Shown piece by piece: positions 47,776 through 56,621 of a stretch of 64,000 nt of DNA (positions are counted from its first letter, which is position 1; every line of letters begins with the position of its first letter). The translations under genes and the position numbers were made by a program. This DNA comes from an uncultured Clostridia bacterium (GTDB lineage Bacteria > Bacillota > Clostridia > Oscillospirales > CAG-382): the NCBI GenBank assembly GCA_944375955.1, contig CALWBE010000028.1, forward strand, positions 1 to 64,000, written 5' to 3'. A model generated the notes under the pieces. It ran no database searches. It saw nothing but the letters and a program-made list of their open reading frames with translations, and was not told the DNA's origin.

Positions 47776-50118
47776 GTGATAAAATATTGCACAAGATGCA
47801 AAAAAAGAATTGCTGTCGTATTTGTACAAAAACTCGACGGAACAGGCAAAAGCACGACTGAGGCATTTTGTCTTAAATGCGCTAAAGAACTTGGTTTAAA
47901 TACCGATCAAATAAATGAAATGATGGGACGAATGGGTATAGATGAAGAACAGTTTGATCAGCTGTCAAACTATGCTATGTTCGATGATAATCCTGATTAC
48001 GACGATGATGACGGAAATGATACAGATGATGGTGACGATTCCGAAAACAGCGAAAGCCGTGCTCCGTCCATTGACTTCAGATCATTTTTCGGAGAAAAAA
48101 GCGGTGATAATTCAGATGTTGTTTCTGATGATAAAGATACCGACAAAAAAGAAAAAGAAAAAAATCCTAAAAAAAGAGATAAAAAACGTAAAAACTTAAA
48201 CAGCTTTTGTATAAATTTGTCGGAAAGAGCAAAAGAAGGCAAACTCGATCCTGTTATCGGCAGGGAAAGAGAGCTTGAACGAGTCCTTCAGGTACTCACT
48301 CGCCGGCAAAAAAACAATCCTTGTCTTATCGGTGAACCAGGAGTAGGAAAAACCGCAGTCGCTGAAGCTCTGGCAATGCGTATCGCAGAAGGAAATGTTC
48401 CTTATAAACTTAAAAAATGTGAGGTTTATCTTCTTGATATGACTCTTGTGGTCGCCGGAACCCAGTTCCGCGGTCAGTTTGAAAACCGTATGAAAGGTTT
48501 AATTGAAGAAGTAAAAGAAAACGGAAATATCATACTTGTTATAGATGAGGTTCACTCAATCGTATCAGCCGGCGATGCTGAAGGCGGGATGAATGCGGCT
48601 AATATATTAAAGCCTGCTTTATCAAGAGGTGAAATTCAGGTTATAGGCGCAACAACGCTTGCCGAATACAGAAAATATATAGAAAAAGACGCCGCTCTTG
48701 AACGCCGTTTCCAGCCAATAGTGATAAATGAACCGTCAATTTCCGATACGATAAAAATACTTCGCGGAATAAAAGAAAAATATGAAAAATTCCATGGTCT
48801 TATAATTCCGGATGATACAATAGAAAAAACCGTTATATATTCAGAACGCTATATTACAGACAGATATCTGCCTGACAAAGCTATCGACCTTCTTGACGAA
48901 GCCGCTTCATATGTGGCACTGCGCGACAATAACATAAACAAAGCCGCCGAGATAAAGGACGAACTCAATACTGTCAGTGAAGAACGCGAAGAGCTCGAAA
49001 ACGACACTACTGAACCCGGAGACGGCGGAGAACTTGACAAATATCAAAAGCTTGCTGACCTTAAAGTCCGTGAAATAAAACTTACCGACGAGTGTCAAAA
49101 ACTTTCCGAAATTTGCAAAAATATCACCGTAACTCCGGAACATCTCGCTAAAGTAATAGAAATCTGGACCGGAATTCCGGCAGGAAATATATCCGAAAAC
49201 GAATTTGTCCGTATAGACAAACTTGCCGAAAGACTCAAATCTCGCGTGGTAGGACAGGACGCCGCCGTAGACAAAGTGGCAAAAGCGATAAAACGCTCGC
49301 GCGCCGGAATATCTGCTAAAAGGAAACCTGTATCATTTATTTTTGCAGGTCCTACTGGCATAGGAAAAACCGAGCTTGTAAAAACTTTGGCAAATGATCT
49401 TTTTGACTCTCCTGAAGCTCTTATCAGGCTTGATATGTCAGAATTTATGGAAAAACACGCCGTATCACGCATTATAGGAGCTCCGCCCGGTTATGTCGGA
49501 TACGACGAGGCGGGACAGCTTACGGAAAAGATACGCCGCAGACCATATTCTGTTATTCTTTTTGACGAAATAGAAAAGGCTCATCCCGATGTTATGAATA
49601 TTCTGCTTCAGATACTTGACGACGGCAGAATAACCGATGCTCACGGAAAACTTGTTAATTTTGAAAATACCGTTATTGTAATGACAACAAATGCCGGATC
49701 AAGTTCGGGCATGAATGCGGCGGGATTTACCGGAAAAGAATCAAATATAAGCGAAGACCGAATCATGAATGCGCTTTTTGCTTTTCTACGTCCGGAATTT
49801 GTAAACAGAGTTGATGAAATTATCGTATTTAATCAGCTTACAAAAACTGATTTTGAAAAGATAGCTGTAATAATGCTTTCAGATCTTATAAAATCCGTTG
49901 CAGAAAAAGGAATAACTTTGTCATACTCGGATGATACCGTAAAATTTCTTGCAGATAAATCTTTCAGTATAAAATACGGTGCAAGAAATCTGAGAAGATA
50001 TATACAGACAGAGATCGAAGACAAGGCAGCAGAACTTATAATCTCTCATTACGACCGCAAAATCAAAAATATAAGAATATCCGTACAAAACGACAAAATA
50101 GCTGTTGAAGAAGCTTAA
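47776..50118 (+). CDS. clpE: ClpE-like AAA+ unfoldase with N-terminal zinc finger
   Basis: A 780-residue Clp ATPase. Rather than the usual Clp-N repeats it starts with a C5-x2-C8 and C32-x2-C35 zinc finger, as in ClpE and McsA. An acidic then Lys-rich linker (about 70-140) leads to two AAA+ modules with Walker A GEPGVGKT and GPTGIGKT and the arginine-finger R-R-x-Q-P in ERRFQP. The middle region carries an extended coiled coil. It unfolds damaged proteins for ClpP. The start is GTG at 47776 after CCGGAGG. No ctsR or mcsB gene is nearby, so its control differs from the Bacillus clpC operon. Confidence 0.88.
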   Translation: MIKYCTRCKKRIAVVFVQKLDGTGKSTTEAFCLKCAKELGLNTDQINEMMGRMGIDEEQFDQLSNYAMFDDNPDYDDDDGNDTDDGDDSENSESRAPSIDFRSFFGEKSGDNSDVVSDDKDTDKKEKEKNPKKRDKKRKNLNSFCINLSERAKEGKLDPVIGRERELERVLQVLTRRQKNNPCLIGEPGVGKTAVAEALAMRIAEGNVPYKLKKCEVYLLDMTLVVAGTQFRGQFENRMKGLIEEVKENGNIILVIDEVHSIVSAGDAEGGMNAANILKPALSRGEIQVIGATTLAEYRKYIEKDAALERRFQPIVINEPSISDTIKILRGIKEKYEKFHGLIIPDDTIEKTVIYSERYITDRYLPDKAIDLLDEAASYVALRDNNINKAAEIKDELNTVSEEREELENDTTEPGDGGELDKYQKLADLKVREIKLTDECQKLSEICKNITVTPEHLAKVIEIWTGIPAGNISENEFVRIDKLAERLKSRVVGQDAAVDKVAKAIKRSRAGISAKRKPVSFIFAGPTGIGKTELVKTLANDLFDSPEALIRLDMSEFMEKHAVSRIIGAPPGYVGYDEAGQLTEKIRRRPYSVILFDEIEKAHPDVMNILLQILDDGRITDAHGKLVNFENTVIVMTTNAGSSSGMNAAGFTGKESNISEDRIMNALFAFLRPEFVNRVDEIIVFNQLTKTDFEKIAVIMLSDLIKSVAEKGITLSYSDDTVKFLADKSFSIKYGARNLRRYIQTEIEDKAAELIISHYDRKIKNIRISVQNDKIAVEEA

Positions 50119-50166
50119 TCAAAGTAAAATCTTAATTTCATTAAAATAAATACTGTCTTCCTTTTT

Positions 50167-50532
50167 TCATTACCGAGACAGACGATCGTGCGGCTGCACG
50201 CGAAAGCAGCAGCGTAAGGAAAGTCCGGGCTTCGCAGAGCAGGATAACGGATAACGTCCGCCGAGGGTAACCTTAGGGAAAGTGCAACAGAAAATTACCG
50301 CCCGCATAACCCGCGGGTAAGGATGAAAAGGCGAGGTAAGAGCTCACCGACAGGATGGAGACATCGTGTGCCGTGTAAACCCTATCCGAAGCAACACCTT
50401 GCGGGAAAGGTCGTATGATCTATGCTTGCTCGGCAGAATTTAATTCCCCATGGTGGCAAAGAGCTTTGCGGCAACGTAAAGCCAAGATAGATGATCGTCC
50501 GCGACAGAACCCGGCTTACGGCTCGGTAATGA
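50167..50532 (+). ncRNA. rnpB: RNase P RNA (rnpB)
   Basis: The catalytic RNA of ribonuclease P, which trims tRNA 5' leaders. Conserved blocks are present: GGAAAGTCCGGGCTTCG near 50218, GAGGGTAACCTTAGGGAAAG, ACAGAAAATTACCG near 50288, and ACAGAACCCGGCTTA near 50505. Helix P1 pairs 50167-50177 with 50522-50532. The pairing continues well outside, so the precursor has an extended stem. It lies 50 bp after clpE and before a terminator. I do not assign class A or B firmly. Exact mature ends are estimated from P1. Confidence 0.95.
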
Positions 50533-50565
50533 AAAATGGAAGACAGTTTATTTAAATTTAAAAGC

Positions 50566-50597
50566 AAAAGCCTGCGGAAATATCCGCAGGCTTTTTT
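50566..50597 (+). terminator. Rho-independent terminator of rnpB
   Basis: A perfect 13-bp stem (50566-50578 with 50583-50595), loop AATA, then a T-run to 50597. It is ~34 nt after the mature RNA end. Confidence 0.9.
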
Positions 50598-50658
50598 ATA
50601 CCGTACTCAAATACCGGATTTTACTTTTTTTATAAACACTGTTTTTTTGCTCTGCACA

Positions 50659-52161
50659 TTAGCACATTCTGCGCACCGCTTCCGGAATAAATCTTACAGT
50701 ATCAGACGACGTCATTGATATGCTGCTGCCGACATCTTTCTCGGCAAGTTCGCCCGCAAGTCCGGCAATATATGCGCCGCATGCCGCCGATTTCGCCGAA
50801 GGCTCGCTGTAACCCATTATTCCTGTCAGTATTCCTGAAAGCACATCTCCGCTCCCCGCTGTCGCCATGCCCGGACATCCGCGGTTAACAATATATACCT
50901 CTTTACTGTCTGCTACAACAGTGGCAGTTCCTTTTAACAGCAATATAACATTTTCACCAGCATCAGATAAAAATTTTTTTGCGCATACTATGGGATTATC
51001 CACGATTTCATCAACAGAATATCCCGATATACGTGAAAATTCCAAAGGATGGGGCGTTAATATAATCTTCCTGCACGACGCTGATCGCAATATACCGTCC
51101 GGCATTTTAGCAAGCGTATTAAGTCCGTCTGCATCAATTATCAAAGTAACGCCATACTGCCCCAAAAGATATTCTATTATCTTTTTATTGTCTTCTTCTC
51201 CGCTCATTCCCCAGCCCATTCCGCACGAAGCAGATGCCGTTCCGCGCAGCAAAAGATTAAGGCGCTCTTTGTCATATTTCATATGCCCGTTTTCATCAGG
51301 CATCGTAAAAAGAGTGCTTTCAAGCAGATACGGCATTACTGCCGCCGCAATACCTTGTGATACACACAGCTTTGTTACTCCGCATCCGCTCTTTAAAGCC
51401 GAACACGCAAGGTTAGCAAGCTTTACAGCTCCTGAATATTCAGCGCATCCGCCTATTATTGCCGTATATCCGTAATTGCCTTTATGCGAATTATACTGAC
51501 GCTTTTTTAATATGCTTCCGAAATCGTTCTCTTCGGGAACAAAAAAGCTTTCTCCTTTCAGCTGTATTCCTATATCTATAACCCTAAGCTCTTTTATGCA
51601 GTCTTTCGCGGCTCCGAGAAAATGCCCTGATTTATAACTTCCGACAGCTACGGTTATATCTGATACTACGCCGTTTCCCATGCCGCTGTCACCTGATAAA
51701 CCGCTGTTTATATCTGCTGATATTACAAATTTCCCGCTCTCATTTATCTTCTTTATACATTCCGCCGCTCTGCCTGACGCCATCCCGTGAAATCCGGTCC
51801 CGAAAATACAGTCGGCTATTGTATCATATACGCTGAAATCCGTTTTTTCTGAATATATTTCATATTCTATTCCCGACTCCAGACATTTTTCAAAATAAAA
51901 TCTCCCGTCTTCGGAAAATTCTTCCTCAATAAGTATAAGCTTTGGAGTTCCGCCGCCTTTTTTTATAAACAGAGCAAGTACATATCCGTCGCCGCCGTTA
52001 TTTCCTTTCCCGCAAATTACTGCAGTATTGTCCCATTTTATTCCTTCTGTTTCATATATTCCTTTTCCGGCACGATACATCAGCTCTGTAGACGGAATGC
52101 CGCTCTTTATCGTCTCTATATCAGAATACCTCATTGTCTCATTGCTTACCGCGGTCTTCAA
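50659..52161 (-). CDS. nnr: Bifunctional NAD(P)H-hydrate repair enzyme Nnr
   Basis: A ~500-residue fused protein. The N-terminal ~210 residues are the epimerase (YjeF-N) with VICGKGNNGGDGYVLA. The C-terminal ~280 residues are the ADP-dependent dehydratase (ribokinase-like) with NSHKGNYGYTAIIGG and the anion-hole GMATAGSGDVLSGILTG. Together they repair hydrated NADH/NADPH. The preferred start is TTG at 52161, with GAGGTGAG about 4-8 nt upstream; a GTG at 52170 overlaps that site. A strong promoter lies just upstream. It is a housekeeping metabolite-repair gene next to rnpB, transcribed toward it. Confidence 0.92.
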   Translation of the reverse strand: MKTAVSNETMRYSDIETIKSGIPSTELMYRAGKGIYETEGIKWDNTAVICGKGNNGGDGYVLALFIKKGGGTPKLILIEEEFSEDGRFYFEKCLESGIEYEIYSEKTDFSVYDTIADCIFGTGFHGMASGRAAECIKKINESGKFVISADINSGLSGDSGMGNGVVSDITVAVGSYKSGHFLGAAKDCIKELRVIDIGIQLKGESFFVPEENDFGSILKKRQYNSHKGNYGYTAIIGGCAEYSGAVKLANLACSALKSGCGVTKLCVSQGIAAAVMPYLLESTLFTMPDENGHMKYDKERLNLLLRGTASASCGMGWGMSGEEDNKKIIEYLLGQYGVTLIIDADGLNTLAKMPDGILRSASCRKIILTPHPLEFSRISGYSVDEIVDNPIVCAKKFLSDAGENVILLLKGTATVVADSKEVYIVNRGCPGMATAGSGDVLSGILTGIMGYSEPSAKSAACGAYIAGLAGELAEKDVGSSISMTSSDTVRFIPEAVRRMC

Positions 52162-52189
52162 TATGCTCACCTCATTTATTTTATACTCT

Positions 52190-52218
52190 ATTATATAACA
52201 ACATTTTTATTTTTTCAA
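52190..52218 (-). promoter_or_regulatory. Sigma-A promoter of nnr
   Basis: On the minus strand TTGAAA (plus 52213-52218), 17 nt, TATAAT (plus 52190-52195). The start of transcription falls near 52183. Confidence 0.7.
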
Positions 52219-52289
52219 CGGCATAAACAACTTATCATTTTTAACAGTGTCTAAAATGTAAACAAATAGTAAATACATTCGTTAACATA

Positions 52290-52346
52290 TTGACATTTGA
52301 ACACTTATTCAAATATAATATAAGCAACAGTTGAATAAATGTTCAA
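52290..52346 (+). promoter_or_regulatory. CadC/ArsR-type promoter with two operators
   Basis: TTGACA (52290-52295) and TATAAT (52314-52319) are separated by 18 nt, and that spacer (52296-52313) is the palindrome TTTGAACACTTATTCAAA. A second site TTGAATAAATGTTCAA lies at 52331-52346, just after the expected start. Both share TTGAA-N6-TTCAA, like ArsR/SmtB operators. A repressor on the first would occlude both promoter boxes. Binding by the adjacent ArsR-type protein is inferred. Confidence 0.8.
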
Positions 52347-52382
52347 TTAATCAGCAATATTATTTATAAATGGAGGATAGCT

Positions 52383-52742
52383 ATGACAGAAACAAACAAT
52401 CAATCAAACAGTTGCTGTAATTGCTCTTTTGTCGCAGAACAGGCAAAAAAAATAATTCCTAAGGATACCCTTATTTATGACTGCGCTGATTTCTTCAAAG
52501 TTTTTTCAGACAGTACAAGAATGAAAATTTTGTGGTCTCTTGACGCCGGCGAACTATGCGTATGCGATATCGCAGATATTCTCGGCATGACTACCTCTGC
52601 TGTGTCCCATCAGCTGAATATTCTTCGCAGGGAAAAACTTGTAAAATACAGAAAATCCGGGAAAAATACCTTTTATTCCCTTGACGACGACCATGTCAAA
52701 GATATACTTGAAAAAGGACTTGAACATATTCTTGAAAAATAA
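52383..52742 (+). CDS. cadC: ArsR/SmtB-family metal-responsive repressor (CadC-like)
   Basis: A 119-residue winged-helix repressor. The metal-site motif ELCVCD is at 57-62 (C59, C61), and N-terminal Cys11, Cys12 and Cys14 can complete an alpha3N-type thiol site as in CadC for Cd/Pb/Zn. The recognition helix is TTSAVSHQLNILRR. It is transcribed with the P-type ATPase 12 bp downstream and has two operator palindromes upstream, so metal binding should release the repressor and induce export. ATG 52383 follows GGAGG. The Cd/Pb/Zn preference is inferred from the Cys set, not proven. Confidence 0.9.
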   Translation: MTETNNQSNSCCNCSFVAEQAKKIIPKDTLIYDCADFFKVFSDSTRMKILWSLDAGELCVCDIADILGMTTSAVSHQLNILRREKLVKYRKSGKNTFYSLDDDHVKDILEKGLEHILEK

Positions 52743-52754
52743 GGAGAACTGAAA

Positions 52755-54758
52755 ATGAGCAATAAAAAACTCAAAAACTGCACTGCATGTTCTGCCGAAA
52801 GCAAAGATGCTTGCTCTAATGAACATTCACATAATCACGCTCATGCTCATGCACAAAACTGCTCCGTCAAAGCCGCAAATTGTTCATGCTGCACCGGGCA
52901 CAGCCATGAACATGAAGAGGAAAACATAAAATTAAAAATAATACGCATGTCCGCTACATTTATACTGGCAGCCGCAGGATTTGCAGTAAAAGGAATATAC
53001 GATGCCGAATTAGTATCTAAGCTGTTGTTTTTTATAGGATATATAATATCAGGCTATGACGTTATTTTTCACTCGTTAAAGAATATAGCGCGCGGCAGAA
53101 TATTTGACGAATGTTTCCTTATGAGTCTTGCGACAATTGGCGCGCTTTTGATAGGTGAATATGCCGAAAGCACTGCCGTTATGCTGTTTTATCAATTAGG
53201 TGAGACGCTTCAAGATTCCGCCGCAGGCAAATCAAGGAAAGCGATAAAAGATCTTGTTTCCGTGACAGCAGACAAAGCGCGGGTTATAAGAGACGGAAAA
53301 GAAAAAATGATATCTCCTGAAGAAATAGCAATAGGAGATACCGTAATAGTGCGCGCCGGTGAGAAAATTCCGGTAGACGGAAAAGCTGTTTCCGGAAATG
53401 TAAGTCTTGACACCTCGGCAATAACCGGAGAATCGGCTTTAAGAGATATTTTTGCAGGAGACAAAATATTTTCTGGAAGCATTGTTTCAGGCGGAGCGCT
53501 CACAATGACCGCCGAAAAGCAATACAGCGACTCTACAGCTGCAAAAATAATTCGTCTTATTGAAGAAGCTTCCGAAAAAAAAGCAAAAGCAGAAAGTTTT
53601 GTTACCCGCTTTTCAAAAATTTATACTCCCATTGTAGTCATACTCGCATTTTTAGTAGCCTTTGTTCCGCCTATATTTGGCGCTGACCTTTATGACTATG
53701 TCCACAGAGGACTTGTATTTCTTGTAGTGTCATGCCCATGTGCTTTAGTTCTTTCAATTCCGATTGCATACTTTGCCGGTATAGGTGCCGCTTCATCAAG
53801 AGGCATTCTTGTAAAAGGCGGAAATTACCTTGACATACTTGCTAAAGCAAAAACTGCCGTTTTCGACAAAACCGGCACTTTAACTAAAGGGGTTTTTGAA
53901 GTTTCCGAAATAATCCCGGCAGAAAATGTAAGCAAAGAAACTCTGATAAGGCTTGCAGTTCACGGTGAATGTATTTCAAATCATCCTATAGCAAGATCCG
54001 TTTCAAGCCTAAGTTCAGCCGATATAAATGCAGTTTCCAACGCAAAGGAACTTCCGGGACTCGGAATTACATGTACTTTTGAAGGCAAAGAACTTATTTG
54101 CGGCAATACAAAGCTGTTTGATCAGAAAAAAATTGCTTTGAATTCGGGCGAGGATACATCAAGCTGTATTTATGTAGGATATGACGGACAATATGTAGGT
54201 AAACTGATACTTTCTGACATAATTAAAGACGACAGTGCAGATACAATAGAAAATTTAAAAAAGCTGGGTATTGAAAACTGCATTATGCTTACCGGTGACA
54301 ACAAATATACAGCCGATAAAGTTGCTAAAAAACTAAAAATGACTAAAGTTTACTCACAGCTTCTTCCTCAGGATAAAACCGAAATATTCGAAAAAATAAA
54401 AAATAAATATTCTGGTAATACAATATTTGCGGGAGACGGAATAAATGACGCTCCGGTAATAGCATCGGCAGACGCAGGAATAGCCATGGGATCGTTAGGT
54501 TCCGATGCGGCAATTGAAGCCGCAGATGTTGTGCTTATGACAGATGAACCGCAAAAAATTGTCACAGCAGTAAAAATAGCTCGTTCTGTTCGGAAAAAAG
54601 TTATTATAAACATAGTATTTATACTCGCTGTGAAATCTGCAATTCTTGCCTCCGCTATCGCCGGATATGATTCGATGTGGCTTGCAGTATTTGCAGATAT
54701 TGGAACCGCTCTGATTTCAACTCTTCATTCAGTAAGTCTGCTTCATGAAAAATTCTGA
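52755..54758 (+). CDS. cadA: P1B-type heavy-metal-translocating ATPase (CadA/ZntA-like)
   Basis: A 667-residue P1B ATPase with membrane helices, the CPC metal motif at 327-329, the phosphorylated D371 in DKTGTLT, the TGD motif (MLTGDNKYTA) and GDGINDAPVIA. It exports Zn/Cd/Pb. Instead of the common ferredoxin-like HMA domain with GMxCxxC, residues ~20-56 are a His- and Cys-rich tail (HSHNHAHAHA, then CSCCTGHSHEH), a likely metal-binding extension. It is co-transcribed with the cadC-like repressor. ATG 52755 follows AAGGAG. Confidence 0.93.
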   Translation: MSNKKLKNCTACSAESKDACSNEHSHNHAHAHAQNCSVKAANCSCCTGHSHEHEEENIKLKIIRMSATFILAAAGFAVKGIYDAELVSKLLFFIGYIISGYDVIFHSLKNIARGRIFDECFLMSLATIGALLIGEYAESTAVMLFYQLGETLQDSAAGKSRKAIKDLVSVTADKARVIRDGKEKMISPEEIAIGDTVIVRAGEKIPVDGKAVSGNVSLDTSAITGESALRDIFAGDKIFSGSIVSGGALTMTAEKQYSDSTAAKIIRLIEEASEKKAKAESFVTRFSKIYTPIVVILAFLVAFVPPIFGADLYDYVHRGLVFLVVSCPCALVLSIPIAYFAGIGAASSRGILVKGGNYLDILAKAKTAVFDKTGTLTKGVFEVSEIIPAENVSKETLIRLAVHGECISNHPIARSVSSLSSADINAVSNAKELPGLGITCTFEGKELICGNTKLFDQKKIALNSGEDTSSCIYVGYDGQYVGKLILSDIIKDDSADTIENLKKLGIENCIMLTGDNKYTADKVAKKLKMTKVYSQLLPQDKTEIFEKIKNKYSGNTIFAGDGINDAPVIASADAGIAMGSLGSDAAIEAADVVLMTDEPQKIVTAVKIARSVRKKVIINIVFILAVKSAILASAIAGYDSMWLAVFADIGTALISTLHSVSLLHEKF

Positions 54759-54815
54759 CAATACTTTATACAATTCTGTTTTCTGCGCTTTATTTGTCGC
54801 ATAAGCAAAGTATAT

Positions 54816-54852
54816 AAAAAATCCCGAAAGAAAAATTCTTTCGGGATTTTTT
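54816..54852. terminator. Bidirectional terminator
   Basis: A perfect 17-bp repeat (54816-54832 with 54836-54852) with a 3-nt loop, A-run and T-run, between the convergent cadA and aminotransferase genes. Confidence 0.88.
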
Positions 54853-54861
54853 ACACTTATT

Positions 54862-56055
54862 TTATTTAAGCATTCCGCTTATAATATCTCCAAGAGTTTT
54901 TATACCCTTTTCTATTTCCTCATCGCTTGGCATTGAATAATTAAGTCTGAATGAATCAGAATCTGCGCTCTCATCGCAGTTAAAAGCTGTTCCGGGTACT
55001 ACAAACACCTTTGCCTCTGCCGCTTTTTTTACAAAATCATTAAGCTGTATTGTCTCAGGAAGTGTACACCATATGAACAAGCCTCCCTCGGGACGTGTAA
55101 ATTTCACTTGCTCAGGCATGTACTTTTCAAGACAATCAAGCATCAAATGGCATTTATGCCGGTATAATTCTCTTATTGATTTTATATGTTCGTCAAGATC
55201 ATATTTTGACATATACTCAGCACACATCATCTGGAAGAAGATATTTGTATGAACATCTTCTACCTGCTTTGCCACTACCATTTTTTGTATAACCGCGTTG
55301 TTTGCGCACGCAAATCCTATACGCATTCCGGCAGATAAAATCTTTGAAAAAGATCCGCAGTATATCACCCTTCCGTCTGTATCCATACTTTTTATTGTCG
55401 GTACGTCTTCACCGTCAAATCTAAGATCTCCGTATGGATTATCTTCTATTATCATTACATCATATTTCTGCGCAAGAGTATATATTTTCTTTCTCTTCTC
55501 AAGACTTGTAGTAATTCCGGCAGGATTCTGAAAAGTAGGTATAACATATATTATCTTCGCTTTATCGCCTTCGTTTATAAGAATTTTTTCAAGCTCCTCA
55601 ATGCACATTCCGTCATCTTCAAGCGTAACGCCCACAGTACGCGCTCCGTTTGAACGAAATGCATTAAGTGCTCCTATAAAACTTGGGTTTTCACATATAA
55701 CCGCATCTCCGGGATTGCACAAAGCTTTGCAGGCAAGCTCTATTCCCTGCTGCCCTCCGGAAGTTATTATAGTTTCGTCATCAGCAGTTCCTACCGAAAA
55801 TTTTTCGGATATTCTCTTTTTTACAAGTTCTCTTAGCTTAGGATATCCTTCTGTAACACTATACTGCAAAGCAGTTACGGCGTTATCCGACAGTATCTCT
55901 GAGGATATCTGCTGAAAAGCCTTAACAGGAAATGATTCGGGTGCCGGATTACCTGCCGCAAAAGATATTGCTCCTGGAGTTCCCAAACTTTTAAAAATTT
56001 CTCGTATTGCCGATGGCTTCATAACAGCCATTTTATCCGATATCTTATATTCCAT
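54862..56055 (-). CDS. PLP-dependent class I/II aminotransferase
   Basis: A 397-residue fold-type I aminotransferase. The start at 56055 (MEYKISDKMAVM) is favoured by GAAGGGA upstream; a longer reading from 56154 overlaps a hairpin and lacks family match. Signatures are SFAAGNPAPESFP, the PLP lysine in GSFSKILSAGMRIGF and the Arg in FRLNYSMPSDEEI. This is the group of LysN/aromatic-type transaminases. It is the last gene of the leftward operon with iorAB and paaK, so a role in turning aromatic or branched amino acids into 2-oxo acids for IorAB is likely. The exact amino acid is open. Confidence 0.88.
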   Translation of the reverse strand: MEYKISDKMAVMKPSAIREIFKSLGTPGAISFAAGNPAPESFPVKAFQQISSEILSDNAVTALQYSVTEGYPKLRELVKKRISEKFSVGTADDETIITSGGQQGIELACKALCNPGDAVICENPSFIGALNAFRSNGARTVGVTLEDDGMCIEELEKILINEGDKAKIIYVIPTFQNPAGITTSLEKRKKIYTLAQKYDVMIIEDNPYGDLRFDGEDVPTIKSMDTDGRVIYCGSFSKILSAGMRIGFACANNAVIQKMVVAKQVEDVHTNIFFQMMCAEYMSKYDLDEHIKSIRELYRHKCHLMLDCLEKYMPEQVKFTRPEGGLFIWCTLPETIQLNDFVKKAAEAKVFVVPGTAFNCDESADSDSFRLNYSMPSDEEIEKGIKTLGDIISGMLK

Positions 56056-56121
56056 ATATTTTACATTCCCTTCATTTAAAATAATAATCGGATTTTTCAA
56101 GTATAATCCCTTTATACCTTT

Positions 56122-56154
56122 ATGAGGCATTCCCCCACCTCGGGAACGCCTCAT
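56122..56154 (-). other. Conserved-looking hairpin in the intergenic region of the ior operon
   Basis: On the minus-strand RNA a 13-bp stem (plus 56122-56134 with 56142-56154) forms completely with one G-U pair; on plus it would have a mismatch, so it is built for the minus transcript. It lies between the ACT gene and the aminotransferase gene. No T-run follows, so it is not a standard terminator; it may stabilise or process the mRNA. Confidence 0.5.
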
Positions 56155-56183
56155 TAAAAAGATTTTTGCTTTTTAATAATACA

Positions 56184-56603
56184 TCAGAATGCTTTTTCGA
56201 GCGGTTTTATGCCGTTTTGAGATAAAAGCATTACTGTTTCTTCCGGTTTGTCTGTTTTCATTACAACAACCGCTCCGCCGTTTTCTCCTCCCACGAAAGC
56301 ATACAGATAATTTACTGAAATTCCTCCGGCTTTTAAAATTTCCATCACCTTTGAAAGCCCGCCCGGAGTGTGTGACAGCGGAACTGCTATGGCATCAGTA
56401 ATTTTTACTATTACACCTGAATTCTGAAGCAATGTTTTGGCTTTTGAAGGATCACTTACTATCATGCGCATAAGTCCATACTCTGAAGTATCCGCAATAC
56501 TCAAAGCACAAATATCAATACCGTTTTTTCCGAGGATATCAAGAATGTCAGCCACCCTGCCGAATTTGTTTTCAACAAAAATTGTTAACTGCTTTATAAA
56601 CAT
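56184..56603 (-). CDS. ACT-domain amino-acid-binding protein
   Basis: A 139-residue protein built from two ACT domains (about 1-68 and 69-139), with FIKQLTIFVENKFGRVADI and HTPGGLSKVMEILKAGGISV as the starts of each. ACT pairs bind amino acids and commonly regulate. It sits 18 bp after the paaK gene on the same strand, a standard neighbour of paaK and iorAB in Firmicutes and archaea. It probably senses an aromatic amino acid or product to adjust the pathway. ATG at 56603 follows GGGGGAG. Confidence 0.88.
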   Translation of the reverse strand: MFIKQLTIFVENKFGRVADILDILGKNGIDICALSIADTSEYGLMRMIVSDPSKAKTLLQNSGVIVKITDAIAVPLSHTPGGLSKVMEILKAGGISVNYLYAFVGGENGGAVVVMKTDKPEETVMLLSQNGIKPLEKAF

Positions 56604-56621
56604 ACTGCTGCTCCCCCTTTA

